Program-made: the position numbers and the translations under genes | The notes under the pieces: model-generated | What the model saw: the letters and a program-made list of their open reading frames with translations, nothing else | Told to the model about the DNA's origin: nothing | Databases searched by the model: none | Source of the DNA: Butyrivibrio sp. | GTDB taxonomy: Bacteria; Bacillota; Clostridia; Lachnospirales; Lachnospiraceae | Assembly: GCA_017535785.1 (NCBI GenBank) | Contig: JAFXTN010000010.1 | Location: 1 to 64,000, forward strand | Direction of reading: 5' to 3' | DNA length: 64,000 nucleotides | Shown here: positions 45,065-54,211 of the stretch, piece after piece | How the letters are laid out: each line of letters opens with the position of its first letter | How positions within the stretch are numbered: the first letter of the stretch is position 1

Positions 45065-46021
45065 ATGAACAATTACAATGGACTCATAAATATATATAAG
45101 GAACCCGGTTTTACCTCCAACGATGTTGTTGCCAAGCTTCGCGGCATTCTTCGTCAAAAGAAAATAGGTCACACCGGAACGCTTGATCCCGATGCTGTCG
45201 GGGTTCTTGTTGTGTGCCTCGGAACAGGCACAAAGCTTGTCGAGATGCTTACAGACCACGACAAGGAGTACATCGCCGTGTGCAGACTGGGTGTCGTAAC
45301 GGACACTCAGGACATGTCCGGAAACGTGCTTGAGACAAGAGACGTCAACGTCACAAGAGAAGAGCTCCACGATGCCGTAAGAGCATTTGTTGGAGACTAC
45401 GATCAGATCCCGCCTATGTATTCTGCGATCAAACAGGGTGGCAAGAAGCTCTATGAGCTTGCGAGAGAGGGAATAGAGGTTGAGAGAAAGCCGCGTCACG
45501 TGCATATCGGTGCCATAACGGTTTTGGACGATTCCCATCTTGAAGAAGAACACTTTTTTACCATGGAAGTTAAATGCTCCAAGGGTACATATATCAGGAC
45601 GCTTTGTCATGACATCGGCCAGAGACTTGGCTGCGGCGCGGCAATGCAGCATCTTACAAGGACTAAGGTCGGTGCTTTCGGACTTGAGGATGCGATCACT
45701 CTTTCACAGGTTGAAGAGCTTAGAGATGCCGGCACACTTGATGAGATGATAAAGTCTCCGGAATACATTTTCAGAGACCTTGATAAGATCCATGTAAAAG
45801 ACGCTGCGAGAAAGCTCCTTGAAAACGGCAACAGCTTCAGGAAGGACAACATCCTAAGCGAAGATCCCGCGGACGTTAACGACACGGAATTTGAGGACAG
45901 CATGTTTGTCGATAAGGACATGGTCAGAGTCTATTCAGAAGACGATACCTTTTTTGGCATATATAAATACAACGAGAAAACAAGGCTTTTTGACGTTGTG
46001 AAATTTTTCTATGAAGGTTAA
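45065..46021 (+). CDS. truB: tRNA pseudouridine(55) synthase
   Basis: A 318-residue enzyme making pseudouridine 55 in the T-loop of tRNAs. GLINIYKEPGFTSNDVV, the catalytic Asp in KKIGHTGTLDPDAVGVL, and MEVKCSKGTYIRTLCHDIG are conserved. Its stop overlaps the ribF start (TAATG). Confidence 0.96.
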   Translation: MNNYNGLINIYKEPGFTSNDVVAKLRGILRQKKIGHTGTLDPDAVGVLVVCLGTGTKLVEMLTDHDKEYIAVCRLGVVTDTQDMSGNVLETRDVNVTREELHDAVRAFVGDYDQIPPMYSAIKQGGKKLYELAREGIEVERKPRHVHIGAITVLDDSHLEEEHFFTMEVKCSKGTYIRTLCHDIGQRLGCGAAMQHLTRTKVGAFGLEDAITLSQVEELRDAGTLDEMIKSPEYIFRDLDKIHVKDAARKLLENGNSFRKDNILSEDPADVNDTEFEDSMFVDKDMVRVYSEDDTFFGIYKYNEKTRLFDVVKFFYEG

Positions 46022-46935
46022 TGATGCGAATAATCAGTAAGCATGAAGAATTTAATATAAAAGACGAAACGGCGATCGCCATAGGTAAGTTTGACGGCAT
46101 TCACCTTGGGCACAGAGAGCTTTTATCAAGGATCGTATATAAAAAGAAAGACGGTCTTAAGAGTGTTATCTTTACCTTTGACCCGTCGCCCGAAGAGTTC
46201 TTTATGGGGAAAAAGATGCCTCAGCTCTTTACGAGAGATGAGAAGAGAAGGGCATTTGAAAAGCTCGGCATAGATATCCTCGTTGAGTTTCCTCTTAACG
46301 AAGTGACCGCAGCTACGCATCCCGAGGACTTTGTAAGACGTATTTTGGTAAAAGAGCTTGGTGCAAAATTCATTGCAGCGGGATCCGATGTTTCTTTTGG
46401 CGACAAGGGAAAAGGCGACAGTGCGCTCCTTGAAAGCCTTAAGGACGAGCTTTCTTATGAGCTTTGCATCATTGATAAGGTTCAGGTTGACGGAGAAGAG
46501 GTAAGCTCAACAAGAGTCAGAAACGCTGTTTCAGACGGTGAGATGCTCCTTACTGAGAGGCTTCTTGGCGATAAGTACAGCGTAAGCGGTATCGTGCAGC
46601 AGGGTAACCGCATCGGCAGGACGATCGGCGTTCCTACGGTAAATATCCATCCCGAGAAGTACAAGCTCCTTCCTCCGTACGGAGTCTACAGCAGCACTGT
46701 GGTTATCGGGGATAATGAATACAAGGGCATGACCAATATAGGCAGAAAGCCTACCATCTCTGAAAAAGAGCGAGTTGGCGTTGAGACCTATATCTATGAC
46801 TTTGATGAGGATGTTTACGGTAAGTTCATAGAAGTGAGACTCGGAGCCTTCGTAAGACCCGAGATGAAGTTTGAGAGTATCGATGCTCTCAAGGCACAGA
46901 TAAAGAAGGATCTGAAGATCTCGTACGAGCTTTGA
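46021..46935 (+). CDS. ribF: Bifunctional riboflavin kinase / FAD synthetase
   Basis: A 304-residue enzyme producing FMN and then FAD. The N-terminal nucleotidyltransferase half has IGKFDGIHLGHREL and SVSSTRVR-like EEVSSTRVRNAVSDG. The C-terminal kinase half has GIVQQGNRIGRTIGVPTVN and GMTNIGRKPT. Two ATG codons abut (46021 and 46024); AAGG at 46014-46017 allows either. Coupled to truB by overlap. Confidence 0.95.
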   Translation: MMRIISKHEEFNIKDETAIAIGKFDGIHLGHRELLSRIVYKKKDGLKSVIFTFDPSPEEFFMGKKMPQLFTRDEKRRAFEKLGIDILVEFPLNEVTAATHPEDFVRRILVKELGAKFIAAGSDVSFGDKGKGDSALLESLKDELSYELCIIDKVQVDGEEVSSTRVRNAVSDGEMLLTERLLGDKYSVSGIVQQGNRIGRTIGVPTVNIHPEKYKLLPPYGVYSSTVVIGDNEYKGMTNIGRKPTISEKERVGVETYIYDFDEDVYGKFIEVRLGAFVRPEMKFESIDALKAQIKKDLKISYEL

Positions 46936-46969
46936 TCCGAGCGCTTACGAGCTTTTGTGGGTGATTTAA

Positions 46970-47911
46970 ATGGATAGTTTTTATGTGGCTGTAAATGCCG
47001 TACTTCCTTTTTTGATCTATATACTTATAGGTTTTATCGCACGAAGAGCGGGAGTTACCAAAGAGAGTTTTTTGCGTGAGCTTAACAGCGTGGTGTTTAA
47101 GGTGTTCTTTCCGTTTATCATGTTCGGGAACCTATACGCCGCTGATTTTGGAATGCTTAGAAATGCAGGATATGTGCTGTTCGCGGTTGTTGCGACTTTG
47201 ATCGTTATCGCTGTTTCTTTTGCGGTGGTTCCTTTATTTGAAAAGAACGACTCCAGAAAAGGCGTGTTGATACAGGCCATATATAGGAGTAATTCCGTTC
47301 TCTTTGCCATTCCGCTTACGCAGAGGGTATTTGGAGATGCAGGCGCAGCAAAGGCAAGCATTTTGGTGGCTTTCGTAGTTCCGCTTTACAATATAACTGC
47401 GGTTGCGGTGCTTGAGTATTTCAGAGGAGGGAAGGTCTCTTACAGAAAGCTTTTTGTGAATATACTTAAGAATCCGCTTATAATCGGTGCGATCGCGGGT
47501 GTTATCTTCAATCTTTTGCCGGTGACGATGCCCGGATGTTTTCAGGTGCCGATAAAAGAGCTTTCGTCACTTGCAACTCCGATGGCACTTTTTGTACTAG
47601 GAGGAACCATCCACGCATCCGATATCAAAAAGAATGCAGCTCCGCTGGCCACATGTATCTTACTTAAGCTGGTGATCATACCGATTTTTATTGTGAGTAT
47701 TGCTTCGATGATGCGCTACGATCCGATTGAGATGTTTGTGATATTCAGTGTGTTCGCGACACCCGTTGCAGCCTCATCTTTTCCGATGGCTCAGAGCATG
47801 GGAGGGGATGCGGATCTCGCCGGAGAATTTGTCGCTTTATCTACCGGAATATCGATATTTACGATATTTGCGTGGATCATGGTCCTTAGAGGAATTTTCC
47901 ACATTGTATAG
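46970..47911 (+). CDS. AEC family transporter (auxin efflux carrier-like permease)
   Basis: A 313-residue inner membrane permease with about ten hydrophobic helices in two five-helix halves. LRELNSVVFKVFFPFIMFGNL, SNSVLFAIPLTQRVFGD and FVLGGTIHA followed by the C-terminal ATPVAASSFPMAQSMGGD fit the AEC/MdcF-like carriers. In bacteria these move dicarboxylates, malonate or similar acids. No metabolic partner is adjacent, so the substrate is unknown. Confidence 0.88.
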   Translation: MDSFYVAVNAVLPFLIYILIGFIARRAGVTKESFLRELNSVVFKVFFPFIMFGNLYAADFGMLRNAGYVLFAVVATLIVIAVSFAVVPLFEKNDSRKGVLIQAIYRSNSVLFAIPLTQRVFGDAGAAKASILVAFVVPLYNITAVAVLEYFRGGKVSYRKLFVNILKNPLIIGAIAGVIFNLLPVTMPGCFQVPIKELSSLATPMALFVLGGTIHASDIKKNAAPLATCILLKLVIIPIFIVSIASMMRYDPIEMFVIFSVFATPVAASSFPMAQSMGGDADLAGEFVALSTGISIFTIFAWIMVLRGIFHIV

Positions 47912-47959
47912 GGCAGATAGATGTTGTTTTTGTTCCCGTAAAAGGCGGATGAATATTGC

Positions 47960-47988
47960 TTTACACGTTTGAATTTATGTGCTAGAAT
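47960..47988 (+). promoter_or_regulatory. Promoter of rpsO
   Basis: TTTACA (47960-47965) and TAGAAT (47983-47988) with 17 bases between; transcript start near 47995 leaves a leader of about 115 bases. Confidence 0.72.
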
Positions 47989-47993
47989 TAGTA

Positions 47994-48069
47994 AGTTGTT
48001 GGGAGACTGACAACTGTTACAGAACTACCGTTACTGATGAATGCGGATACTCCAACCCGTTCTCGGTAA
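47994..48069 (+). promoter_or_regulatory. Structured rpsO leader, possible S15 autoregulatory site
   Basis: AGTTGT (47994-47999) pairs with ACAACT (48010-48015). Further on, AGAAC-TACCG (48021-48030) faces GTTCT-CGGTA (48059-48068): the two five-base pairings are in crossing order, or TTAC-AGAAC can form one bulged helix with GTTCT-CG-GTAA. S15 is known in several bacteria to bind its own leader, in E. coli at a pseudoknot, so this is a candidate autoregulatory fold. Confidence 0.45.
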
Positions 48070-48109
48070 TAGGCGGATTCAAGTTTAATTGTTTTTATAA
48101 GGAGACGAA

Positions 48110-48376
48110 ATGATTACAAAAGAGAAAAAGACAGAAGTTATCAGCAAGTTTGCAAGAAAGGCCGGAGATACAGGTTCACCGGAGGTTCAGGTAGCTATTC
48201 TCACAGAGAGAATCCATGAGCTCAACGATCACCTTCAGAAGAACCCCAAGGATCACCACTCAAGAAGAGGTCTTCTTAAGATGGTAGGTCAGAGACGTAG
48301 ACTTCTCGGATACCTCAAGAATAAGGATATCGAAGTTTATCGTAAGCTTATCGCAGACCTTGGTCTTAGAAAGTAA
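48110..48376 (+). CDS. rpsO: 30S ribosomal protein S15
   Basis: An 88-residue primary 16S-binding protein, full length. [40 protein letters not shown] are conserved across bacteria. AAGGAG before ATG 48110. It stands before pnp as in many bacteria but with its own terminator. Confidence 0.98.
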   Translation: MITKEKKTEVISKFARKAGDTGSPEVQVAILTERIHELNDHLQKNPKDHHSRRGLLKMVGQRRRLLGYLKNKDIEVYRKLIADLGLRK

Positions 48377-48385
48377 TCTGATTAA

Positions 48386-48437
48386 AAAGGCGGGATGAGG
48401 CTGACACATGTCAGTCTGTTCCGCCTTTACTTTTTTA
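48386..48437 (+). terminator. Terminator after rpsO
   Basis: AAAGGCGG pairs with CCGCCTTT, enclosing a second CTGACA/TGTCAG stem, followed by TACTTTTTTAT. Confidence 0.82.
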
Positions 48438-48512
48438 TACTGAGAAATCCTAGCAGATCTCGGTATAAAGGCACTATCACAATGCGAATATGATATGCGG
48501 ATTCAAAGTTGT

Positions 48513-48590
48513 AGCAAAGTGCGTGATATACGACTGCACGCTTTTTGCTATAACCTTGAAGCCTGTATATCATATGAAAGCTTATATGAT
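48513..48590 (+). promoter_or_regulatory. Double-hairpin leader of pnp
   Basis: Hairpin 1: AGCAAA-GT-GCGTG (48513-48525) pairs with CACGC-TT-TTTGCT (48537-48549), so it has a small internal loop. Hairpin 2: ATCATAT (48569-48575) pairs perfectly with ATATGAT (48584-48590) directly before the AAAGGATGG ribosome-binding site. E. coli pnp is autoregulated through an RNase III-cut leader hairpin. A similar logic is possible here but is not shown. A promoter for pnp was not clearly found. Confidence 0.5.
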
Positions 48591-48605
48591 GAAAGGATGG
48601 TTAAT

Positions 48606-50690
48606 ATGGTAAAGACTTACACAATGGAGCTTGCCGGACGTACTCTTAAGGTTGAGATCGGCAAGGTTGGAAAACAGGCTAACGGATGTGCATTCATGCA
48701 GTACGGAGATACAACAGTTCTTTGTACAGCTACTGCTTCAGCTAAGCCCAGAGACGGAATCGACTTCTTCCCACTCAGCGTTGAGTACAGCGAGAAGTTC
48801 TACGCAGTAGGAAAGTTCCCCGGCGGATACAATAAGAGAGAGGGTAAGCCCTCTGAGAACGCGATCCTTACAAGCCGCGTTATCGACAGACCTATGCGTC
48901 CTCTTTTCCCTAAGGACTACAGAAATGACGTAACAATCGAGACAATGGTAATGGCAGTTGATCCTCAGTGCCGTCCCGAGCTTGTAGCTATGCTTGGTGC
49001 ATCGGTATCTGTTTCAATTTCCGATATTCCTTTTGACGGCCCTTGCGCTATGACACAGATGGGTATGATCAACGGTGAGCTCATCGTTAACCCTACTCAG
49101 GAGCAGTGGAACACAGGTGACCTCAAGCTTACTGTTGCATCAGTAGGACAGAAGGTTATCATGATCGAGGCCGGCGCTAACGAGATCCCCGAAGAGAAGA
49201 TGAAGGAAGCTATCTACAAGGCTCACGAAGTAAACCTTCAGATCATCGAGTTCTTCAAGGGCATCGTTGCAGAGGTTGGTAAGGCTAAGCACGAGTACAC
49301 AAGCTGTGCTGTTCCCGAAGAGCTCTTTGCAGCCATCAAGGAGATCGTTCCTCCCGAGGAGATGGAGAAGGCAGTCTTCACAGATGACAAGCAGACAAGA
49401 GAAAACAATATCGCAGAGATCACAGACAGACTTACTGAGAAGTTTGCAGAGAACGAAGAGTGGCTTGCAATTCTCGGTGAAGCTATATATCAGTATGAGA
49501 AGAAGACAGTTCGTAAGATGATCCTTAAAGATCACAAGAGACCTGACGGACGTGATATCAAGCAGATCAGACCTCTTGCAGCTGAGGTTGATCTTATTCC
49601 CAGAGTACACGGTAGTGCTATGTTCACTCGTGGACAGACACAGATCTGTGACGTTACAACTCTTGCACCTCTTTCAGAGGCTCAGAAGGTTGAGGGAATG
49701 GATGCATTTGCTCAGGACAAGAGATACGTTCACCACTACAATTTCCCTGCTTACTCAGTAGGTGAGACAAAGGTTTCAAGAGGACCCGGACGTCGTGAGA
49801 TCGGTCACGGTGCACTTGCAGAGAGAGCACTTCTTCCCGTTCTTCCCAGCGTTGAGGAGTTCCCTTATGCGATCCGTTGCGTATCAGAGACATTTGAGTC
49901 TAACGGATCAACATCAATGGCTTCAACATGTGCATCTTGCATGTCACTTATGGCTGCAGGTGTTCCTATCAAGAAGATGGTTGCCGGTATCAGCTGCGGT
50001 CTTGTAACAGGCGATACAGACGATGATTTCATCGTTCTTACAGATATCCAGGGTCTTGAGGACTTCTTCGGAGACATGGACTTCAAGGTAACAGGAACTA
50101 AAGACGGTATCACAGCTATCCAGATGGATATCAAGATCCACGGTCTTACAAAGCCTATCGTTGAGACAGCTATCGAGCAGTGTCGTGAGGCTAGATTCTT
50201 CATCATGGATGAGTGCATGAGCAAGGCGATCGCAGAGCCTCGTAAGGAAGTTAACCAGTACGCTCCTAAGATCGTATCTGTTCAGATCGATCCCGAGAAG
50301 ATCGGTGATGTTGTTGGTCAGAGAGGTAAGACAATCAACGAGATCATCGCTCGTACAGGTGTTAAGATCGACATCACAGATGATGGTAAGGTTTCAGTTT
50401 GCGGCGAGGATCAGGAGATGCTCCAGAAGGCTGTAGACATGGTAAACATCATCGTTACAGACTTTGAGAAGGGTCAGACTTTCACAGGTAAGGTTGTAAG
50501 CATCAAGGAATTCGGTGCATTCGTTGAGTTCGCTCCCGGTAAAGAGGGAATGGTTCACATCAGCAAGATCTCCAAGGAGAGGATCGATCGCGTAGAGGAC
50601 GTTCTTACACTTGGCGATACAGTTAAGGTTGTATGCCTTGGCAAGGACAAGATGGGCAGAATCAGCTTCTCTATAAAGGATGCTCAGTAA
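48606..50690 (+). CDS. pnp: Polyribonucleotide nucleotidyltransferase (PNPase)
   Basis: A 694-residue phosphorolytic 3'-to-5' exoribonuclease, a trimeric RNA-decay enzyme. Two RNase PH domains flank a helical domain (FFPLSVEYSEKFYAVGKFPG; SVGETKVSRGPGRREIGHG; SNGSTSMASTCASCMSL). A KH domain (IGDVVGQRGKTINEIIARTG) and an S1 domain (GKVVSIKEFGAFVEFAPGK) complete it. The frame extends upstream to 48495, but AAAGGATGG six bases before ATG 48606 and the family N-terminus set the start. Confidence 0.97.
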   Translation: MVKTYTMELAGRTLKVEIGKVGKQANGCAFMQYGDTTVLCTATASAKPRDGIDFFPLSVEYSEKFYAVGKFPGGYNKREGKPSENAILTSRVIDRPMRPLFPKDYRNDVTIETMVMAVDPQCRPELVAMLGASVSVSISDIPFDGPCAMTQMGMINGELIVNPTQEQWNTGDLKLTVASVGQKVIMIEAGANEIPEEKMKEAIYKAHEVNLQIIEFFKGIVAEVGKAKHEYTSCAVPEELFAAIKEIVPPEEMEKAVFTDDKQTRENNIAEITDRLTEKFAENEEWLAILGEAIYQYEKKTVRKMILKDHKRPDGRDIKQIRPLAAEVDLIPRVHGSAMFTRGQTQICDVTTLAPLSEAQKVEGMDAFAQDKRYVHHYNFPAYSVGETKVSRGPGRREIGHGALAERALLPVLPSVEEFPYAIRCVSETFESNGSTSMASTCASCMSLMAAGVPIKKMVAGISCGLVTGDTDDDFIVLTDIQGLEDFFGDMDFKVTGTKDGITAIQMDIKIHGLTKPIVETAIEQCREARFFIMDECMSKAIAEPRKEVNQYAPKIVSVQIDPEKIGDVVGQRGKTINEIIARTGVKIDITDDGKVSVCGEDQEMLQKAVDMVNIIVTDFEKGQTFTGKVVSIKEFGAFVEFAPGKEGMVHISKISKERIDRVEDVLTLGDTVKVVCLGKDKMGRISFSIKDAQ

Positions 50691-50727
50691 TCACAAGAGA
50701 ACTACCTTATAAATAATTAAATCACAA

Positions 50728-50757
50728 GGGGCCGGCGTGTTGTTGCATACCGGCCTC
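50728..50757 (+). terminator. Hairpin between pnp and prfC
   Basis: GGGGCCGG (50728-50735) pairs with CCGGCCTC (50750-50757). There is no T tract, so it may be a weak or factor-aided terminator or an mRNA-processing site 22 bases before prfC. Confidence 0.5.
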
Positions 50758-50779
50758 ATACTTAGTTAAGGACAATAAA

Positions 50780-52384
50780 ATGAGTAACACTAAAGAGACA
50801 ATAAATGAAATCAATAAGAGGCGTACCTTTGCCATAATTTCCCACCCCGATGCAGGTAAGACAACTCTTACAGAGAAGTTCCTCCTCTACGGTGGAGCCA
50901 TCAATATGGCGGGAAGCGTTAAAGGTAAAGCTACTGCAAGACATGCGGTATCCGACTGGATGGAGATTGAGAAACAGCGTGGTATCTCTGTTACATCTTC
51001 TGTTCTTCAGTTTAATTATGAAGGCTGCTGCATCAATATTTTGGATACACCGGGACACCAGGATTTCTCGGAGGATACCTACAGAACACTCATGGCTGCG
51101 GATTCCGCTGTCATGGTAATTGACGCAAGTAAGGGTGTAGAGGCTCAGACAAGAAAGCTTTTCAAAGTCTGCGCAATGAGCCATATTCCGATCTTTACCT
51201 TTATCAATAAGCTCGATCGTGATGCTATGGATACATTCGATCTTCTCGATGATATCGAGAACAACCTCGGAATTGCTACTTGCCCTATGAACTGGCCTAT
51301 AGGTTCAGGTAAGAACTTCAAGGGTATCTATGACAGAAGAGAGGGACATATTGTAACTTTCTCTGAGACTCAGAAGGGTACCAAAGAGGGTAAAGAGACG
51401 ATCATAGAGCTTGACGATAAGGCTGCTATAGACAGCGAGATCGGACAGGATGCATACGAGAAACTTCAGGGCGAGATAGAGCTTTTGGACGGAGCAGGAG
51501 CGGAGTACGATCTTGAAAAGGTACGTGCCGGTGAGCTTACTCCCGTATTCTTTGGATCAGCTCTTCAGAATTTCGGTGTTGAGCTTTTCCTTCATCATTT
51601 CCTTAAGATGGCAACTCCTCCGACAGGAAGAACATCATCCGACGGAGAGGTTATAGATCCGCTTGATAGCGAGTTTACAGCATTCGTATTTAAGATCCAG
51701 GCTAACATGAACAAGGCTCACAGAGACAGAGTTGCGTTTATGAGGATATGCTCAGGAAGATACGATGCGAGCAAAGAAGTTAAGCACGTTCAGAGCGGCA
51801 AGGTTATGAGACTTTCTCAGCCTCAGCAGCTTATGGCGGATGAGCGTAAGATCTTAAGTGAAGCTTACGCAGGTGATATAATGGGTGTATTCGATCCCGG
51901 TATTTTCGCGATCGGAGATACAGTATGTATGCCAAAGGATAACGTTGTTTACGAAGGTATCCCGACATTCGCACCCGAGCATTTTGCAAGGGTTCGTCAG
52001 GTTGATACCATGAAGCGTAAGCAGTTCGTAAAGGGTATCACTCAGATCGCTCAGGAAGGTGCCATTCAGATCTTTCAGGAGTACAACACAGGCCTTGAGG
52101 AGATCATTGTAGGTGTTGTAGGTGTACTTCAGTTTGATGTATTGAAGTTCAGACTCCAGACCGAGTACAATGTTGATATTATCTTGGAGAATCTTCCTTA
52201 CGAATATATCAGATGGGTAGACAATGAGGATGTAGACATGTCTTCACTTGTCGGAACATCAGATATGAAGAAGATCAAAGATATGCATGACAGACCACTT
52301 CTTTTGTTTATAAATGAGTGGAGTGTAGGTATGACAATGGAGAGAAACAAGGGACTTGTTCTTTCCGAGTTTAAGAAAAACTAA
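50780..52384 (+). CDS. prfC: Peptide chain release factor 3
   Basis: A 534-residue translational GTPase that removes RF1 and RF2 from ribosomes. P-loop AIISHPDAGKTTLTEKFLLYGG, G2 EKQRGISVTSSV, G3 DTPGHQDFSEDTYRTL and G4 FINKLDRD are complete. The C-terminal part with GVVGVLQFDVLKFRL is family specific. SD AAGGAC, start 50780. The lipoprotein gene follows after 11 bases. Confidence 0.95.
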   Translation: MSNTKETINEINKRRTFAIISHPDAGKTTLTEKFLLYGGAINMAGSVKGKATARHAVSDWMEIEKQRGISVTSSVLQFNYEGCCINILDTPGHQDFSEDTYRTLMAADSAVMVIDASKGVEAQTRKLFKVCAMSHIPIFTFINKLDRDAMDTFDLLDDIENNLGIATCPMNWPIGSGKNFKGIYDRREGHIVTFSETQKGTKEGKETIIELDDKAAIDSEIGQDAYEKLQGEIELLDGAGAEYDLEKVRAGELTPVFFGSALQNFGVELFLHHFLKMATPPTGRTSSDGEVIDPLDSEFTAFVFKIQANMNKAHRDRVAFMRICSGRYDASKEVKHVQSGKVMRLSQPQQLMADERKILSEAYAGDIMGVFDPGIFAIGDTVCMPKDNVVYEGIPTFAPEHFARVRQVDTMKRKQFVKGITQIAQEGAIQIFQEYNTGLEEIIVGVVGVLQFDVLKFRLQTEYNVDIILENLPYEYIRWVDNEDVDMSSLVGTSDMKKIKDMHDRPLLLFINEWSVGMTMERNKGLVLSEFKKN

Positions 52385-52395
52385 GGGGATAGCGC

Positions 52396-53790
52396 ATGAC
52401 TAAAGGAAAGAGAATAATCGCACTGATCATGATATTTACAATGATCATGGTCACAGGATGTTCTTCAAAGAGCTTTGACGAGTATCTTGAGACTCTCGGG
52501 ATAAAAGATTCCGAATATGACAATACAGCTACAGAAACCGGTGGGGAAGCCGATGCTTCGGTAGCTGACACTGCTTCCGTTGTGGAAGGAGATGATGACA
52601 CCTATACCGAAACCAAGTCCGAAAAGGTCGAGGAGCAGGGTATAGGAGCAGGTATTGAAAAGGTAGTCCGGGAAGTCAAGTCATTGGATATAAAGGGCCG
52701 CCAGGCAGATAAGGAAGCTCTGGGACTCACTGAAGAAGGCATTGCTAAGATAAAAGAGGAGCAGAAAGATCTTTTCTATTACAACAAGCTTACTGAAGCA
52801 GGAAAGACTCTTTATGTTGAGATACTTGTCATTATGCAGAACCAGGCGGAGAATATACCGCTTTCTTATCTTGTTGATAATGACATGGTGGATTATCTCT
52901 TTTATTGCGTCATGTACGATCATCCCGAGATTTTCTGGGTTGACGGATATACTTTTACCAAGAATACATTAAAGAACGGCTCGGGCTATATTACCTTCCA
53001 GGGACGTTATACCTGTGATATGAACGAGGTCGAGGCTCGCAAGGTCAAGATCAATGAGTATGTAAATGAATGTCTTGCCAATGCACCTTCATCAGATGAT
53101 GACTATTATGCCATCAAGTATGTTTATGACTATATCGTAGAGCATACGGAGTATGATGCTGATGCGCCCGATGATCAGAATATATGCTCTGTTTTCATTG
53201 GAGGAAGAAGTGTATGTAACGGCTATGCCAAGGCTACACAGTATCTTCTCAATAAATTGGGCATAGAGTGCATCTTTGTAACGGGCACAGCCAATACCAA
53301 GACCGCTAAGGGCATTAAACATGCATGGAACCTGGTTAAGTGTAATGATGCATATTATTACGTCGATACGACCTGGGGAGATGCTTTCTCGGATGAGGAT
53401 ACTCAGAGTGCGCTTACGGTCAGAAATCCTTCTGTATATTATGATTATCTGAACGTTACGACGGATTACATTGAGAAATGTCACGTTTTATCTGACTTTG
53501 CACGTTTTCCTGAGTGCAACAGCATGACTGATAATTACTTCGTCAGAGAGGATGAGTATTTCAAGACGGCAGATATTACGCTTGTTAAGGACCTTATTGA
53601 CAGAAGAGTCAAGGAAGGCCGCGATAATGCCACAATGAAGTGCGCAGATAAAGAGGTTTACGATTCACTTTATAACCTTTTGTTCGAGGAGCGTGAGATA
53701 TTTAATGCGCTTCCTGAGGGCAAAAATAACGTAGCGGATTACACGGCAATGCCCGATTCCGATATTATTATAATCTGGCTTGATGACTGA
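52396..53790 (+). CDS. Transglutaminase-like lipoprotein
   Basis: A 464-residue exported lipoprotein with a signal sequence and lipobox IMVTGC-SSKS, so the mature protein starts at Cys22 and is membrane tethered. A Thr/Glu/Asp-rich linker (about 40-95) precedes a helical region. A transglutaminase/cysteine-protease fold follows, with Cys274 in GGRSVCNGYAKA, His309 in KHAWNLV and Asp324 in YYVDTTWGD, a complete triad. It could cleave or crosslink envelope peptides. It is placed after prfC with only 11 bases between, which looks like operon membership without functional logic. Confidence 0.85.
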   Translation: MTKGKRIIALIMIFTMIMVTGCSSKSFDEYLETLGIKDSEYDNTATETGGEADASVADTASVVEGDDDTYTETKSEKVEEQGIGAGIEKVVREVKSLDIKGRQADKEALGLTEEGIAKIKEEQKDLFYYNKLTEAGKTLYVEILVIMQNQAENIPLSYLVDNDMVDYLFYCVMYDHPEIFWVDGYTFTKNTLKNGSGYITFQGRYTCDMNEVEARKVKINEYVNECLANAPSSDDDYYAIKYVYDYIVEHTEYDADAPDDQNICSVFIGGRSVCNGYAKATQYLLNKLGIECIFVTGTANTKTAKGIKHAWNLVKCNDAYYYVDTTWGDAFSDEDTQSALTVRNPSVYYDYLNVTTDYIEKCHVLSDFARFPECNSMTDNYFVREDEYFKTADITLVKDLIDRRVKEGRDNATMKCADKEVYDSLYNLLFEEREIFNALPEGKNNVADYTAMPDSDIIIIWLDD

Positions 53791-53794
53791 ATTG

Positions 53795-53803
53795 TGGTAT
53801 AAT
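53795..53803 (+). promoter_or_regulatory. Extended -10 promoter before the Asp23 gene
   Basis: TG at 53795-53796, one base, then a perfect TATAAT at 53798-53803. No -35 of quality. This is the expected form of an extended -10 promoter and lies just after the lipoprotein stop. Confidence 0.6.
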
Positions 53804-53836
53804 AAAGAGAACTTTATACAATAAGAGGTGAATACT

Positions 53837-54190
53837 ATGGGAAAAGAAATTGCAGAGGTTGGATCGGTTAAGATCGCAGACGATGTAGTTGCAAGAATCG
53901 CAGCCCTTGCAGCACTTGAAGTCGACGGTGTTTCCGCTATGGCCGGTAATTATACAAGCGATGTACTTGAAAAGGTTAGTCGCAAAAATCTTGCTAAGGG
54001 AGCAAAGGTACTTGTAGGACAGGCTGAGGTCAAGGTTGACCTTTCACTTATGATGGCTTACGGCTACAACATTCCCGCTACCTGCCAGCAGGCCCAGACA
54101 AGAGTCAAGACAGCTGTTGAGAATATGACAGGTCTTGAGGTTACGGATGTTAACATCAGAATTGCAGGCATTACAATGCCTAAGGCATAA
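53837..54190 (+). CDS. Asp23/Gls24 family envelope stress protein
   Basis: A 117-residue Asp23 (DUF322/YqhY-like) protein. VKIADDVVARIAALAALEVDGV and VKVDLSLMMAYGYNIPA are family features. The homologue next to nusB in Firmicutes is YqhY, which has been linked to control of fatty-acid (acetyl-CoA carboxylase) activity in B. subtilis. The start at ATG 53837 has GAGGTG upstream. Precedes nusB by 21 bases. Confidence 0.88.
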   Translation: MGKEIAEVGSVKIADDVVARIAALAALEVDGVSAMAGNYTSDVLEKVSRKNLAKGAKVLVGQAEVKVDLSLMMAYGYNIPATCQQAQTRVKTAVENMTGLEVTDVNIRIAGITMPKA

Positions 54191-54211
54191 AGAAACAGAA
54201 GTAGGGATAAT

